Of a stretch of 14,489 nt of DNA, positions 1-7,004 are shown one piece after another. Under the pieces are notes generated by a model. The model was given only the letters and a program-made list of their open reading frames with translations, did not search any database and had not been told where the DNA came from. Each line of letters begins with the position of its first letter. Position 1 is the stretch's first letter. Both the position numbers and the translations under genes were made by a program. Origin of the DNA: Xanthobacteraceae bacterium (lineage in GTDB: Bacteria > Pseudomonadota > Alphaproteobacteria > Rhizobiales > Xanthobacteraceae); the NCBI GenBank assembly GCA_030037105.1, contig JASHRY010000245.1, forward strand, positions 1-14,489, read 5' to 3'.

Positions 1-403
1 GCGCGGGCATAGCCGCGCGAGCCGAGCAGGCCGAGCACGGTAAAGCCGGAGGCGAGCATGAGCGCATTGTGCTGGGCGACCAGGAGATTCTCCAGCAGCG
101 TCATGCCGGCGAACAGCCGCACATTCTGGAACGTGCGGGCGACGCGCGCCTCCCGCGCGATGCGGAATTCGGGCAGGCGCTCGAGCAGGAACGAAGAACC
201 GTCGGCGTGGGTGAGCAGCAATCTGCCGATCGTCGGCTTGTAGAAACCGGTGATGCAGTTGAACAGCGTGGTCTTGCCGGCGCCGTTCGGTCCGATCAGC
301 GCCGTGATCTCGCCCACGCGCGCGCAGAAGGAGAGATCGCTGACGGCGAGGAGCCCGCCGAAGCGCATGGTCACGTGCTCGACGTCGAGGATTCGCGCCG
401 CGC

Positions 404-407
<4 letters not shown>
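1..407 (-). CDS. livG: ABC transporter ATP-binding protein LivG, partial (C-terminal part beyond left edge)
   Basis: ATPase subunit of a HAAT-family importer (branched-chain amino acids or related carboxylates such as aromatic acids), acting on the cytoplasmic face of the LivHM permeases. The visible 135 residues start [18 protein letters not shown]. They show a Walker A motif GPNGAGKTT at residues 39-47 and the Q-loop context [10 protein letters not shown] with Gln at about 94. [10 protein letters not shown] and the downstream [13 protein letters not shown] are typical of LivG. The signature motif, Walker B and H-loop lie outside the window. The ATG overlaps the livM stop codon in ATGA, so the two are translationally coupled, and GGAG lies a few bases upstream. 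The family call is firm; the transported substrate is not determined. Confidence 0.93.
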
Positions 408-1743
<1,336 letters not shown>

Positions 1744-1747
<4 letters not shown>

Positions 1748-2658
1748 ACCTTCTCGACCTCCGGCCGGCCCAGAATGCCCGTCGGCAGGAAAATGAGCAC
1801 GATGATGAGGATCGCGAATGCGGCGACGTCCTTGTATTCGATCGAGAAATAGGCGGACCACAACGTCTCGATGAGCCCGATCAGGATGCCGCCAAGCATC
1901 GCCCCGGGCAGCGAGCCGATGCCGCCAAGGACGGCGGCGGTGAACGCCTTCACGCCGGCGAGAAAGCCGATGAAGAAATCGACGACGCCGTAATAGAGCA
2001 GGAACATCAGCCCGGCGACCGCCGCGAGCGCCGCACCGATCACGAAGGTGAGCGAGATGGTCCGGTCGACGTCGATGCCGAGCAGCGCCGCCATCTTCAA
2101 ATCCTGCTCGCAGGCGCGCATGTTGCGGCCGAGCCGGGTGCGCGCGACGAAGAAGGAGAAGCCGGCCATCAGCACGAAGGTAGTGACCACCACGATGATT
2201 TGAATGTTGGACAGACGCACGGCGAAATCGTTGCCCTGCAGCAGCGTGTAGCCGCCATGGACGAGCGGCGGCAGCGGCTTCACCCGCGCACCCTGGGCGA
2301 CCTGCACGTAGTTCTGCAGGATGATCGACATGCCGATCGCGGAGATGAGCGGCGCCAGCCGCGACGAATGCCGCAGCGGCCGGTAGGCGATGCGCTCGAC
2401 GGTCCAGCCGTAGAGCGCGGTGAGCGCCATGGAGACAAGAAGCACGATGAACAAGGCCAGCGGCACGGCGCTCACGCCGACGGCGACGAGCACGAGGAAG
2501 GCGATCAGCGCGGTGAAGGCGCCGACCATGAAAATGTCGCCATGGGCGAAATTGATCATGCCGAGGATGCCGTAGACCATCGTGTAGCCGATGGCGATCA
2601 GGCCGTAGATCGAACCGAGCGTAAGCCCGTTGATGAGCTGCTGGACGAAGTATTCCAT
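1744..2658 (-). CDS. livH: Branched-chain amino acid-type ABC transporter permease LivH
   Basis: Inner-membrane permease of 304 residues, the usual LivH length, and first gene of the livHMG operon. Characteristic segments are QQLINGLTLGSIYGLIAIGY (6-25), MVYGILGMINFAHGDIFMVGA (27-47, with the family motif NFAHG at 36-40), the coupling loop ACEQDLKMAALLGI (182-195) and AVLGGIGSLPGAMLGG (242-257). I chose ATG 2658 because GGGAGG lies about 10 bases upstream; an in-frame ATG at 2685 would add nine Gly-rich residues and place that Shine-Dalgarno sequence inside the gene. The gene is divergent from the small disordered protein gene. No periplasmic binding-protein gene (livJ/K) lies next to it, so the specificity determinant must be encoded elsewhere or beyond the left edge. 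Confidence 0.94.
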
Positions 2659-2719
2659 GCGTCCGCCGCCTCCCGAATCCGCCACTGCGTCTTAACAGGG
2701 GCGTCTCCCTGCGGCAAAC

Positions 2720-2747
2720 GCCGTGCGGCCGCGGCCTTGAGCACGGC
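2720..2747. other. Inverted repeat in the livH / small-gene divergent intergenic region
   Basis: GCCGTGC at 2720-2726 pairs with GCACGGC at 2741-2747 around a 14-base loop that itself contains the palindrome GGCCGCGGCC. It lies in the 226-bp region (2659-2884) between livH and the divergent 69-residue gene, about 62 bases before the livH start, so it falls in the livH leader or promoter zone. It could be an operator, an mRNA hairpin or a chance GC-rich palindrome. I see no convincing -35/-10 pair for either direction. Confidence 0.3.
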
Positions 2748-2884
2748 CTGACACGTCTTCCTGGAATTTCAAGGCGTTGGACACAATTTACGCCAAGCAA
2801 CAGGAACCGGCGCAGGCTTCACGGGTTGTCTCCCATCGGCCGGGGGCATGGTGCCAAACCCTCGAAACGATCGGAGAGCGTCCA

Positions 2885-3094
2885 ATGGCGAACGAACAGC
2901 AGAACCCCCGCCGCGAGCAGCACAGCAACCCGCAGCACGGTGGCGGCCAGCACAAACCCGGTCAGCAGCATCAAGGCGGCGGCCAGCAGAAGCTTGGCGA
3001 GCAGCAGAAGCTTGGCGAGCAACAGGGCGGCCAGAACAAGCCCGGCCAAGGTGGCGAGCACCGCGGCCCACAGCAGCGCGGATTTAACCGCTGA
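2885..3094 (+). CDS. Small Gln/Gly/Lys-rich intrinsically disordered protein
   Basis: A 69-residue protein starting MANEQQNPRREQHS, composed almost only of Q, G, N, H, P, K, R and E, with hardly any hydrophobic residues and no Cys. Residues 34-39 and 40-45 are an exact tandem duplication, QQKLGEQQKLGE. The other segments (GGGQHKPGQQ, GGQNKPGQGG) look like diverged versions of the same unit. GGAGAG at 2873-2878 gives a good ribosome binding site six bases before ATG 2885, and a strong hairpin follows the stop codon; together these support a real, separately transcribed gene. The composition recalls bacterial hydrophilic stress proteins (GsiB/KGG-like, LEA-like), but no defined motif is present. 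I do not recognise a specific family, and no function can be assigned from sequence. Confidence 0.7.
   Translation: MANEQQNPRREQHSNPQHGGGQHKPGQQHQGGGQQKLGEQQKLGEQQGGQNKPGQGGEHRGPQQRGFNR
2984..3019 (+). repeat. Perfect 18-bp tandem duplication inside the small disordered gene
   Basis: Two identical 18-base units, 2984-3001 and 3002-3019 (CAGCAGAAGCTTGGCGAG), lie in frame and encode QQKLGE twice. A third, diverged unit begins CAACAGGGC. Identity at synonymous positions suggests a recent duplication, by slippage or unequal crossover. Confidence 0.85.
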
Positions 3095-3109
3095 GGGATC
3101 GTGTCGGAA

Positions 3110-3140
3110 AGCGGCGGCCCGTTTCAAGCGGGCCGCCGCT
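3110..3140 (+). terminator. Strong hairpin downstream of the small disordered gene
   Basis: A perfect 12-bp GC-rich stem, AGCGGCGGCCCG (3110-3121) with CGGGCCGCCGCT (3129-3140), and a 7-base loop TTTCAAG, 16 bases after the stop codon. No U-tract follows directly. A run of seven T residues lies at 3174-3180, preceded by CAGCGG, which could pair with CCGCTG at 3136-3141 in an alternative fold. It most likely ends transcription before the AraC-family gene. Confidence 0.7.
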
Positions 3141-3209
3141 GTGCGTAAAGCCGGCATTGCGCGGCCGCAGCGGTTTTTTTCTTCGGCGCAATCGGCCTAT
3201 GCTTGGGCC

Positions 3210-4097
3210 ATGGCCAACCCGCTGCCGTTGTTTCATCTCTACGGGGATCCGCCGGACGATCAGGCGTTCGACTTCCTCCATGTCGAGACCATCGTCTCGC
3301 GGTCTTCCATCCATGACTGGACCATTCGAGCGCATCGCCATCGCAACCTGTTTCAGATTCTGCTGATCGAGCGCGGCGGCGGCGAGATGACGTTCGAAGC
3401 GGCGCGGCTGACGTTCACCGCGCCTGCCGCAATCGTCGTCCCGGCGACCATCGCCCATGGATTCCGCTTCGAGCCGAAGGTCACCGCCGGCTGGGTGTTG
3501 ACCTTCACCGAGGACGTGGCCGGCGCGCTCGTCGACCGCGCCGGCGAACCGCTCTCGCGGTTGCGCGCGCTCGCCGCGCAACCGATCGTGCCGATCGGCG
3601 AGGAGGCGGAGTGCCGGCGCCTATCGGCGCTGTGCGCCGAGCTGTTCGAAGAAGGCAGCTTGGCGCGCGACGGATATCGACTGGCGATGCGCGGTCTGCT
3701 CGCCCTCGTCGCCATCGGCGTGGTGCGGCTCGCTGCGAGCCACGCGCGCACGGGCAGCGTCACCTTGCAGCCGGCCGATGCCACCGTCGTGCGGCTACGG
3801 GCGCTGGTCGAGGAATTCTTTCGCACCGAGCATCAGCTCGGCTTCTATGCCGAAAAGCTCGCGATGACGGTCGACCGGCTCAACGACCACGTCAAACGCG
3901 CAACCGGCGTCACCGCCGGCCATCTCATCCGCCAGCGCCTGCTCACCGAAGCCAAGCGCCAGCTCGTCTTCACCCTGCAGCCGATCCAGGATATCGCCGA
4001 AGAGCTTGCTTTCGCCGATCCTTCGCACTTCGCCCGTTTTTTCCGCAAGCATACGGGTACGACACCGCATGAATTCCGCGATCTGCGTGGCGGGTAG
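3210..4097 (+). CDS. AraC-family transcriptional regulator with N-terminal cupin (PobR/HpaA-like)
   Basis: A 295-residue DNA-binding regulator. The N-terminal part (about 20-110) looks like an AraC cupin effector domain: HDWTIRAHRHRNLFQILLIERGGGEM at 35-60, then FTAPAAIVVPATIAHGFRF. The C-terminal part (about 195-292) has two helix-turn-helix segments: LGFYAEKLAMTVDRLNDHVKRATG at 210-233 and IQDIAEELAFADPSHFARFFRKHTG at 250-274, ending in the TPHEFR signature. Layout and the phrases HDWTIRAHRHRNLFQILLI and LYGDPPDD resemble PobR/HpaA-type activators of aromatic-acid catabolism. That fits the neighbouring PcaD-like gene but does not prove a target. ATG 3210 is the first in-frame start, with only a weak upstream Shine-Dalgarno sequence; ATG 3199 is out of frame. 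Either the SnoaL-pcaD pair or the liv genes could be targets. Confidence 0.9.
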   Translation: MANPLPLFHLYGDPPDDQAFDFLHVETIVSRSSIHDWTIRAHRHRNLFQILLIERGGGEMTFEAARLTFTAPAAIVVPATIAHGFRFEPKVTAGWVLTFTEDVAGALVDRAGEPLSRLRALAAQPIVPIGEEAECRRLSALCAELFEEGSLARDGYRLAMRGLLALVAIGVVRLAASHARTGSVTLQPADATVVRLRALVEEFFRTEHQLGFYAEKLAMTVDRLNDHVKRATGVTAGHLIRQRLLTEAKRQLVFTLQPIQDIAEELAFADPSHFARFFRKHTGTTPHEFRDLRGG

Positions 4098-4136
4098 GTG
4101 TGCGAGTGGCCCGGATGAAGCGTCAGCGAAAACCTT

Positions 4137-4156
4137 GAGCGGCGTTTGCGCCGCTC
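4137..4156. terminator. Hairpin between convergent AraC-family and pcaD-like genes
   Basis: An 8-bp perfect stem, GAGCGGCG (4137-4144) with CGCCGCTC (4149-4156), and a TTTG tetraloop, 40 bases after the AraC-family stop codon. Flanking TT and GA extend the pairing weakly. It sits between convergent genes and can work from either side. There is no T-tract on either strand. Confidence 0.55.
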
Positions 4157-4164
4157 GATCGTTC

Positions 4165-4189
4165 CCGGGTTGCGCTCCGCTCAACCCGG
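4165..4189. repeat. Palindrome overlapping the pcaD-like stop codon; likely terminator or dispersed palindromic unit
   Basis: CCGGGTTG (4165-4172) pairs with CAACCCGG (4182-4189) around the 9-base loop CGCTCCGCT. The pcaD-like stop codon (4181-4183 on the minus strand) and its last codons (QPG) lie within the palindrome. GGGTTGAGCG...CGCAACCC palindromes occur widely between genes in Bradyrhizobium-type genomes (general knowledge, not checked here), so this may be a dispersed repeat that also serves as a terminator. Confidence 0.55.
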
Positions 4190-4972
4190 CTGCGAAAGCA
4201 AAAATCCCAGCACGGCGTCGGCATAGGCCTGCGACTGCTCGACGTTGGCAATATGCGCGGCGTCGAGCATGGCGAGCTGGGCGCCGGGAATATGCGCCCG
4301 GATGAACTCATTGCCGTCGAGCGGCGTGGCGATGTCGTGCCGGCCTGCGATCACGAGCGTCGGCGCGGTGATCTTCGCCAACAGCGGGCGCAAATCCATA
4401 TCGCGGATCGCCTCGCCGCAGCCGATATAGCCGTCGGGATTGGTCGCGAGAAACATCTGCCGCATCCGTTCGATCGCCTGCGGCACCCGTTCGCGGAATC
4501 CTTTGGTGAACCAGCGCTCCATGTTGGCGTCGACGATGCCCGCCAATCCTTTTTCGCGCACCGTCTTGAGGCGGCCGTTCCATAATGCCTTGTCGGGATA
4601 ATAGCAGGCGGTGTTGGAGAGAATGAGCTTGTCGATACGGTGCGCGGAGTTGGCGCCGAGCCATTGGCCGACCATCCCGCCCATCGACAGCCCGCACCAA
4701 TTGATCCTCTCGATGCCCAACGCATCGAGGATGGCAAGCACGTCGCGGCCGAGCCGCGCCATCGTATAGGGCCCTTGCGGCACGCCCGACCGACCGTGGC
4801 CGCGACGATCGTAGCGCACGAGGCGGAAGTGGCGCGTGAACGGCGCGATCTGGTCGTCCCACATGGAGAGGTCGGTGCCGAGCGAATTCGACAGCATCAG
4901 AACCGGAGCGTGTGGCGGCCCTTCGACCTCCACGTGAATCGTGCAGCCGTCGTCGGTGGCGATATCGGGCAT
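4181..4972 (-). CDS. pcaD: Alpha/beta hydrolase, 3-oxoadipate enol-lactonase (PcaD) family
   Basis: A 263-residue cytoplasmic alpha/beta hydrolase. The family hydrolyses 3-oxoadipate enol-lactone to 3-oxoadipate in the beta-ketoadipate pathway. The oxyanion region is LMLSNSLGTDLSMWDDQ (25-41) and the strand-turn is VRYDRRGHGRS (52-62). The nucleophile elbow GLSMG has Ser96, Asp213 lies in AGRHDIATP and His240 in LDAAHIANVEQ, which gives a complete catalytic triad. The length matches PcaD (about 260). The start is ATG 4972, with purine-rich GGGAAGAAG just upstream; an in-frame upstream ATG would add 13 basic residues that do not fit the family. It lies 66 bp downstream of the SnoaL-like gene on the same strand, probably in one operon. 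No other pca gene is visible, so another lactone or ester substrate remains possible. Confidence 0.85.
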   Translation of the reverse strand: MPDIATDDGCTIHVEVEGPPHAPVLMLSNSLGTDLSMWDDQIAPFTRHFRLVRYDRRGHGRSGVPQGPYTMARLGRDVLAILDALGIERINWCGLSMGGMVGQWLGANSAHRIDKLILSNTACYYPDKALWNGRLKTVREKGLAGIVDANMERWFTKGFRERVPQAIERMRQMFLATNPDGYIGCGEAIRDMDLRPLLAKITAPTLVIAGRHDIATPLDGNEFIRAHIPGAQLAMLDAAHIANVEQSQAYADAVLGFLLSQPG

Positions 4973-5038
4973 TGATCTTCTTCCCTTTCCCCTCTGCCGG
5001 CCGCAACTCACTACAACTCATTATAAAGTGGCGGCTGG

Positions 5039-5599
5039 CTAAACGGATCGGGCAGGGGGGCGCCTCCGGTCTATTATTTCATTGGCGGGCTGTGTCGGGT
5101 CCAGCAGGCGCCTTGCCTGTTCGGCGCCTGAGACTGGAAGGAGCGCGGGATCGAGCAGTCCGATCTGTACCAGGAGGGCCGCCTGATCCCAATAGATGTG
5201 CTCGTAGGCGATGTGCCCGCTGTCGTCGAAGCCCATGACCACGACATGCGGCAGCGCCACTTTGCGGCCGGTCGGCGCTACGCCGGGCAAATAGGCGGGG
5301 ATTTCCCGGTCATGGGTAAAGCTGACGATCAGCTCGTCGACGACGCGGTTCCCGCCGACCGTGCGCGACAGCGGCTTTACGTCGACGTCCTCCGGCCAAT
5401 GGCCGACAAAATAGTCGCGATAGAACTGCTCCACCTGCGCGCGGCCGGTGCCGCCCGTCAAGGTTGGAACATGCGTGACGTAGGGTTCCGCCGTCATCGT
5501 CGCCATCGCGGCGGCAACGTCCATATCGACGAACTCCGCTTTGACGTGGGCATCAAAGACGGCGCCAAGATCCCTGGTCACCGGATGACCGCCGCTCAT
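5039..5599 (-). CDS. SnoaL/NTF2-like fold protein
   Basis: A 186-residue soluble protein with the signs of an NTF2/SnoaL-like cone fold. These are a helical start (LGAVFDAHVKAEFVDMDVAAAMATMT), YVTHVPTLTGGTGRAQVEQFYRDYFVGHWP at about 40-69, and the strand-rich end VVDELIVSFTHD ... LPHVVVMGFDDSGHIAYEHIYWDQAALLVQIGLLDPALLPV, where EHIYWDQ and QIGLL are typical of SnoaL-type proteins. Such proteins are cyclases, isomerases, hydratases or non-catalytic binders, so the fold alone gives no reaction. ATG 5599 is preceded by GGGAGG with good spacing; an in-frame ATG at 5638 lacks this. It is the first gene of a probable operon with the pcaD-like hydrolase and is divergent from coxG across 204 bp. It may act on the same small-molecule pathway. 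Confidence 0.8.
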   Translation of the reverse strand: MSGGHPVTRDLGAVFDAHVKAEFVDMDVAAAMATMTAEPYVTHVPTLTGGTGRAQVEQFYRDYFVGHWPEDVDVKPLSRTVGGNRVVDELIVSFTHDREIPAYLPGVAPTGRKVALPHVVVMGFDDSGHIAYEHIYWDQAALLVQIGLLDPALLPVSGAEQARRLLDPTQPANEIIDRRRPPARSV

Positions 5600-5803
5600 G
5601 AAGGCCTCCCATGCGTCGGGGCGTCGCCCGTGAGCCAATCACAAAATACCAGGCCGCCACAACGTCCTTCGCTCCGGGATCGCTTCGGCGTGCGGCCGTC
5701 CTGCGTCAGCCGTCGGCCCCGGCGGCACGCGACAACGGCCTTTCCAGCCGCCGCGCGAGGCGGTAAGCGAAAGGTTGCAGCGGGCAGCCGGGAGTGACGG
5801 CAA
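5600..5803. promoter_or_regulatory. Divergent intergenic region between the SnoaL-like gene and coxG
   Basis: These 204 bp must hold the promoters of both the SnoaL-pcaD pair (minus) and coxG (plus). I find a GC-rich hairpin, CCGCC (5748-5752) with GGCGG (5759-5763), about 40 bases before coxG. GGGAG at 5790-5794 is the coxG ribosome binding site. I see no clear sigma70 or sigma54 (GG-N10-GC) promoter and no obvious operator dyad. The shared region makes co-regulation of the two transcripts plausible but unproven. Confidence 0.35.
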
Positions 5804-6259
5804 ATGGCGATGACGATGAGCGGCGAATATCAGCTTGCGGTCCCGCGGGAGATCGTGTGGGAGAAGCTCAACGATCCGGCGACGCTCAAGGCCTGCATTC
5901 CCGGCTGCGAGCAGCTCGACAAATTGTCGGATACCGAGTTCCAGGCGGTCGCCACCACCAGGATCGGACCGGTCAAGGCGACGTTCAAAGGCAAGGTGAC
6001 CCTGTCCGATCTCGATCCGCCGAACGGATACAAGATTTCCGGTCAGGGCGACGGCGGCGTTGCCGGCTTTGCCCGGGGCGGGGCGACCGTCAAGCTCGTG
6101 CCGCAGGACGCCGGCACATTGCTCAGCTACGCGGTCGAGGCGCAGATCGGCGGCAAGCTCGCTCAGCTTGGCCAGCGCCTCGTCAACGGCGCCGCCAAGA
6201 AGATTGCCGACGAGTTTTTTGAGAAGTTCGCGGCTGCGGTCAATCCGAAGGAGTCCTGA
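5804..6259 (+). CDS. coxG: CoxG-like SRPBCC-fold accessory protein
   Basis: A 151-residue CoxG-family protein. Diagnostic segments are YQLAVPREIVWEKLNDPATLKACIPGCEQL (9-38), TTRIGPVKATFKGKVTL (51-67), GGVAGFARGGATVKL (84-98) and GGKLAQLGQRLVNGAAKKIADEFFEKF (116-142). CoxG is needed for CO utilisation in carboxidotrophs and is thought to link the hydroxylase to the membrane and quinone pool through its hydrophobic cavity. This copy ends soon after the last helix (AAAVNPKES) without the hydrophobic tail or extension of longer CoxG proteins (about 200 residues). ATG 5804 has GGGAG nine bases upstream; ATG 5810 and 5816 are less well spaced. It heads the cox-like cluster, 207 bp before coxS. The family call is firm; the role here is inferred from context. 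Confidence 0.88.
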   Translation: MAMTMSGEYQLAVPREIVWEKLNDPATLKACIPGCEQLDKLSDTEFQAVATTRIGPVKATFKGKVTLSDLDPPNGYKISGQGDGGVAGFARGGATVKLVPQDAGTLLSYAVEAQIGGKLAQLGQRLVNGAAKKIADEFFEKFAAAVNPKES

Positions 6260-6466
6260 GAAGGCCGCTGCCGCCCACGCGTGCCTATGCGGCAGCAAAG
6301 CATCTGTGGCGCGCGCAAACTCCCTTGACCGGAAGTGGGTCGGCGGTTCAGATTTGCGTGGTTCCAAGGTGGAACCGGGCGGGAAGGCCGCGATTCTGCC
6401 CGGGCGGTAGCCAGCGGCCGCGAGCCGCCCTGCGAATAAGTGTTTGAGGGAATTGAGGAGGCATTT
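6260..6466 (+). promoter_or_regulatory. coxG-coxS intergenic region with two hairpins and a possible promoter
   Basis: The 207-bp gap holds two hairpins. GCTGCCGC (6267-6274) pairs with GCGGCAGC (6289-6296) just after the coxG stop. GGTTCCA (6360-6366) pairs with TGGAACC (6370-6376) around a 3-base loop. Between them, TTGACC (6325-6330) followed 17 bases later by TCAGAT (6348-6353) could be a weak sigma70-like promoter; the second hairpin would then lie at the transcript start or act as an operator. GAGGAG at 6455-6460 is the strong coxS ribosome binding site. The first hairpin lacks a U-tract. CoxSLM may therefore be transcribed separately from coxG. Confidence 0.35.
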
Positions 6467-6967
6467 ATGACAGCCGTTTCCCTGACGGTGAATGGCAGAC
6501 CCGTCACCGCCGATGTCGATCCGCGTACGCTCCTGGTGCAATTTTTGCGCGAGCATCTGCGGCTCACCGGCACCCATGTCGGCTGCGACACCTCGCAATG
6601 CGGCGCCTGCGTCGTCCACATCAACGGCAAAGCGATCAAGTCGTGCACTGTGCTCGCCCTACAGCTCGAAGGCGCCGACGTGCTTACGATTGAAGGTCTG
6701 GCCGCGGCTGACGGCCCGCTGCATCCGATGCAGGAAGCCTTCCGCGAGAACCACGGACTGCAATGCGGCTATTGCACCCCCGGCATGATCATGACCGCGG
6801 TCGATATGGTGCGCCGCAAAGGTCACGACCTCGACGAGCGCACCATCCGCGAGGAGCTCGAAGGCAACATCTGCCGTTGCACCGGTTATCACAATATTGT
6901 CAAGGCGATCGCCGCTGGCGCGCGCGCCATGCGCGGTCCGGACGTGGCGGCCGAAGCTGCGCAATAG
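6467..6967 (+). CDS. coxS: Molybdenum hydroxylase small subunit, 2x[2Fe-2S] (CoxS-like)
   Basis: The 166-residue electron-transfer subunit of a CO dehydrogenase/xanthine oxidase-type hydroxylase. The N-terminal plant-type ferredoxin domain has Cys40, Cys45, Cys48 and Cys60 ([10 protein letters not shown] ... SC). The C-terminal four-helix domain holds the second cluster with Cys100, Cys103, Cys136 and Cys138 (QCGYCTPG and [13 protein letters not shown]). All eight ligands are present. The length is normal for CoxS (about 160). ATG 6467 with GAGGAG six bases upstream is clearly the start. The coxL start follows 37 bases after the stop. Electrons would pass from the Mo site in CoxL through both clusters to FAD in CoxM. 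The protein is cytoplasmic; no Tat signal is seen. Confidence 0.96.
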   Translation: MTAVSLTVNGRPVTADVDPRTLLVQFLREHLRLTGTHVGCDTSQCGACVVHINGKAIKSCTVLALQLEGADVLTIEGLAAADGPLHPMQEAFRENHGLQCGYCTPGMIMTAVDMVRRKGHDLDERTIREELEGNICRCTGYHNIVKAIAAGARAMRGPDVAAEAAQ

Positions 6968-7004
6968 ACGGCGGCGTCAGCAACAAACCGCCGGAGGAAC
7001 ACTC

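Noticed and set aside
1748..2800. Upstream extension of the livM frame to 798 codons
   Set aside because: The extra residues are an Arg/His-rich out-of-frame reading of livH; homology begins at GTG 1747.
3199..3201. ATG 3199 as start of the AraC-family regulator
   Set aside because: It is out of frame with the regulator and soon diverges; ATG 3210 is in frame and fits the N-terminus of the family.
5600..6466. Molybdenum-cofactor riboswitch or sigma54 promoter upstream of the cox-like genes
   Set aside because: The short hairpins present do not resemble the multi-helix Moco RNA, and no GG-N10-GC element with the TGGCAC-TTGC context was found.
5639..6619. 326-codon minus-strand open frame covering coxG antisense
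   Set aside because: No motif and no suitable ribosome binding site; coxG on the plus strand has family motifs throughout.
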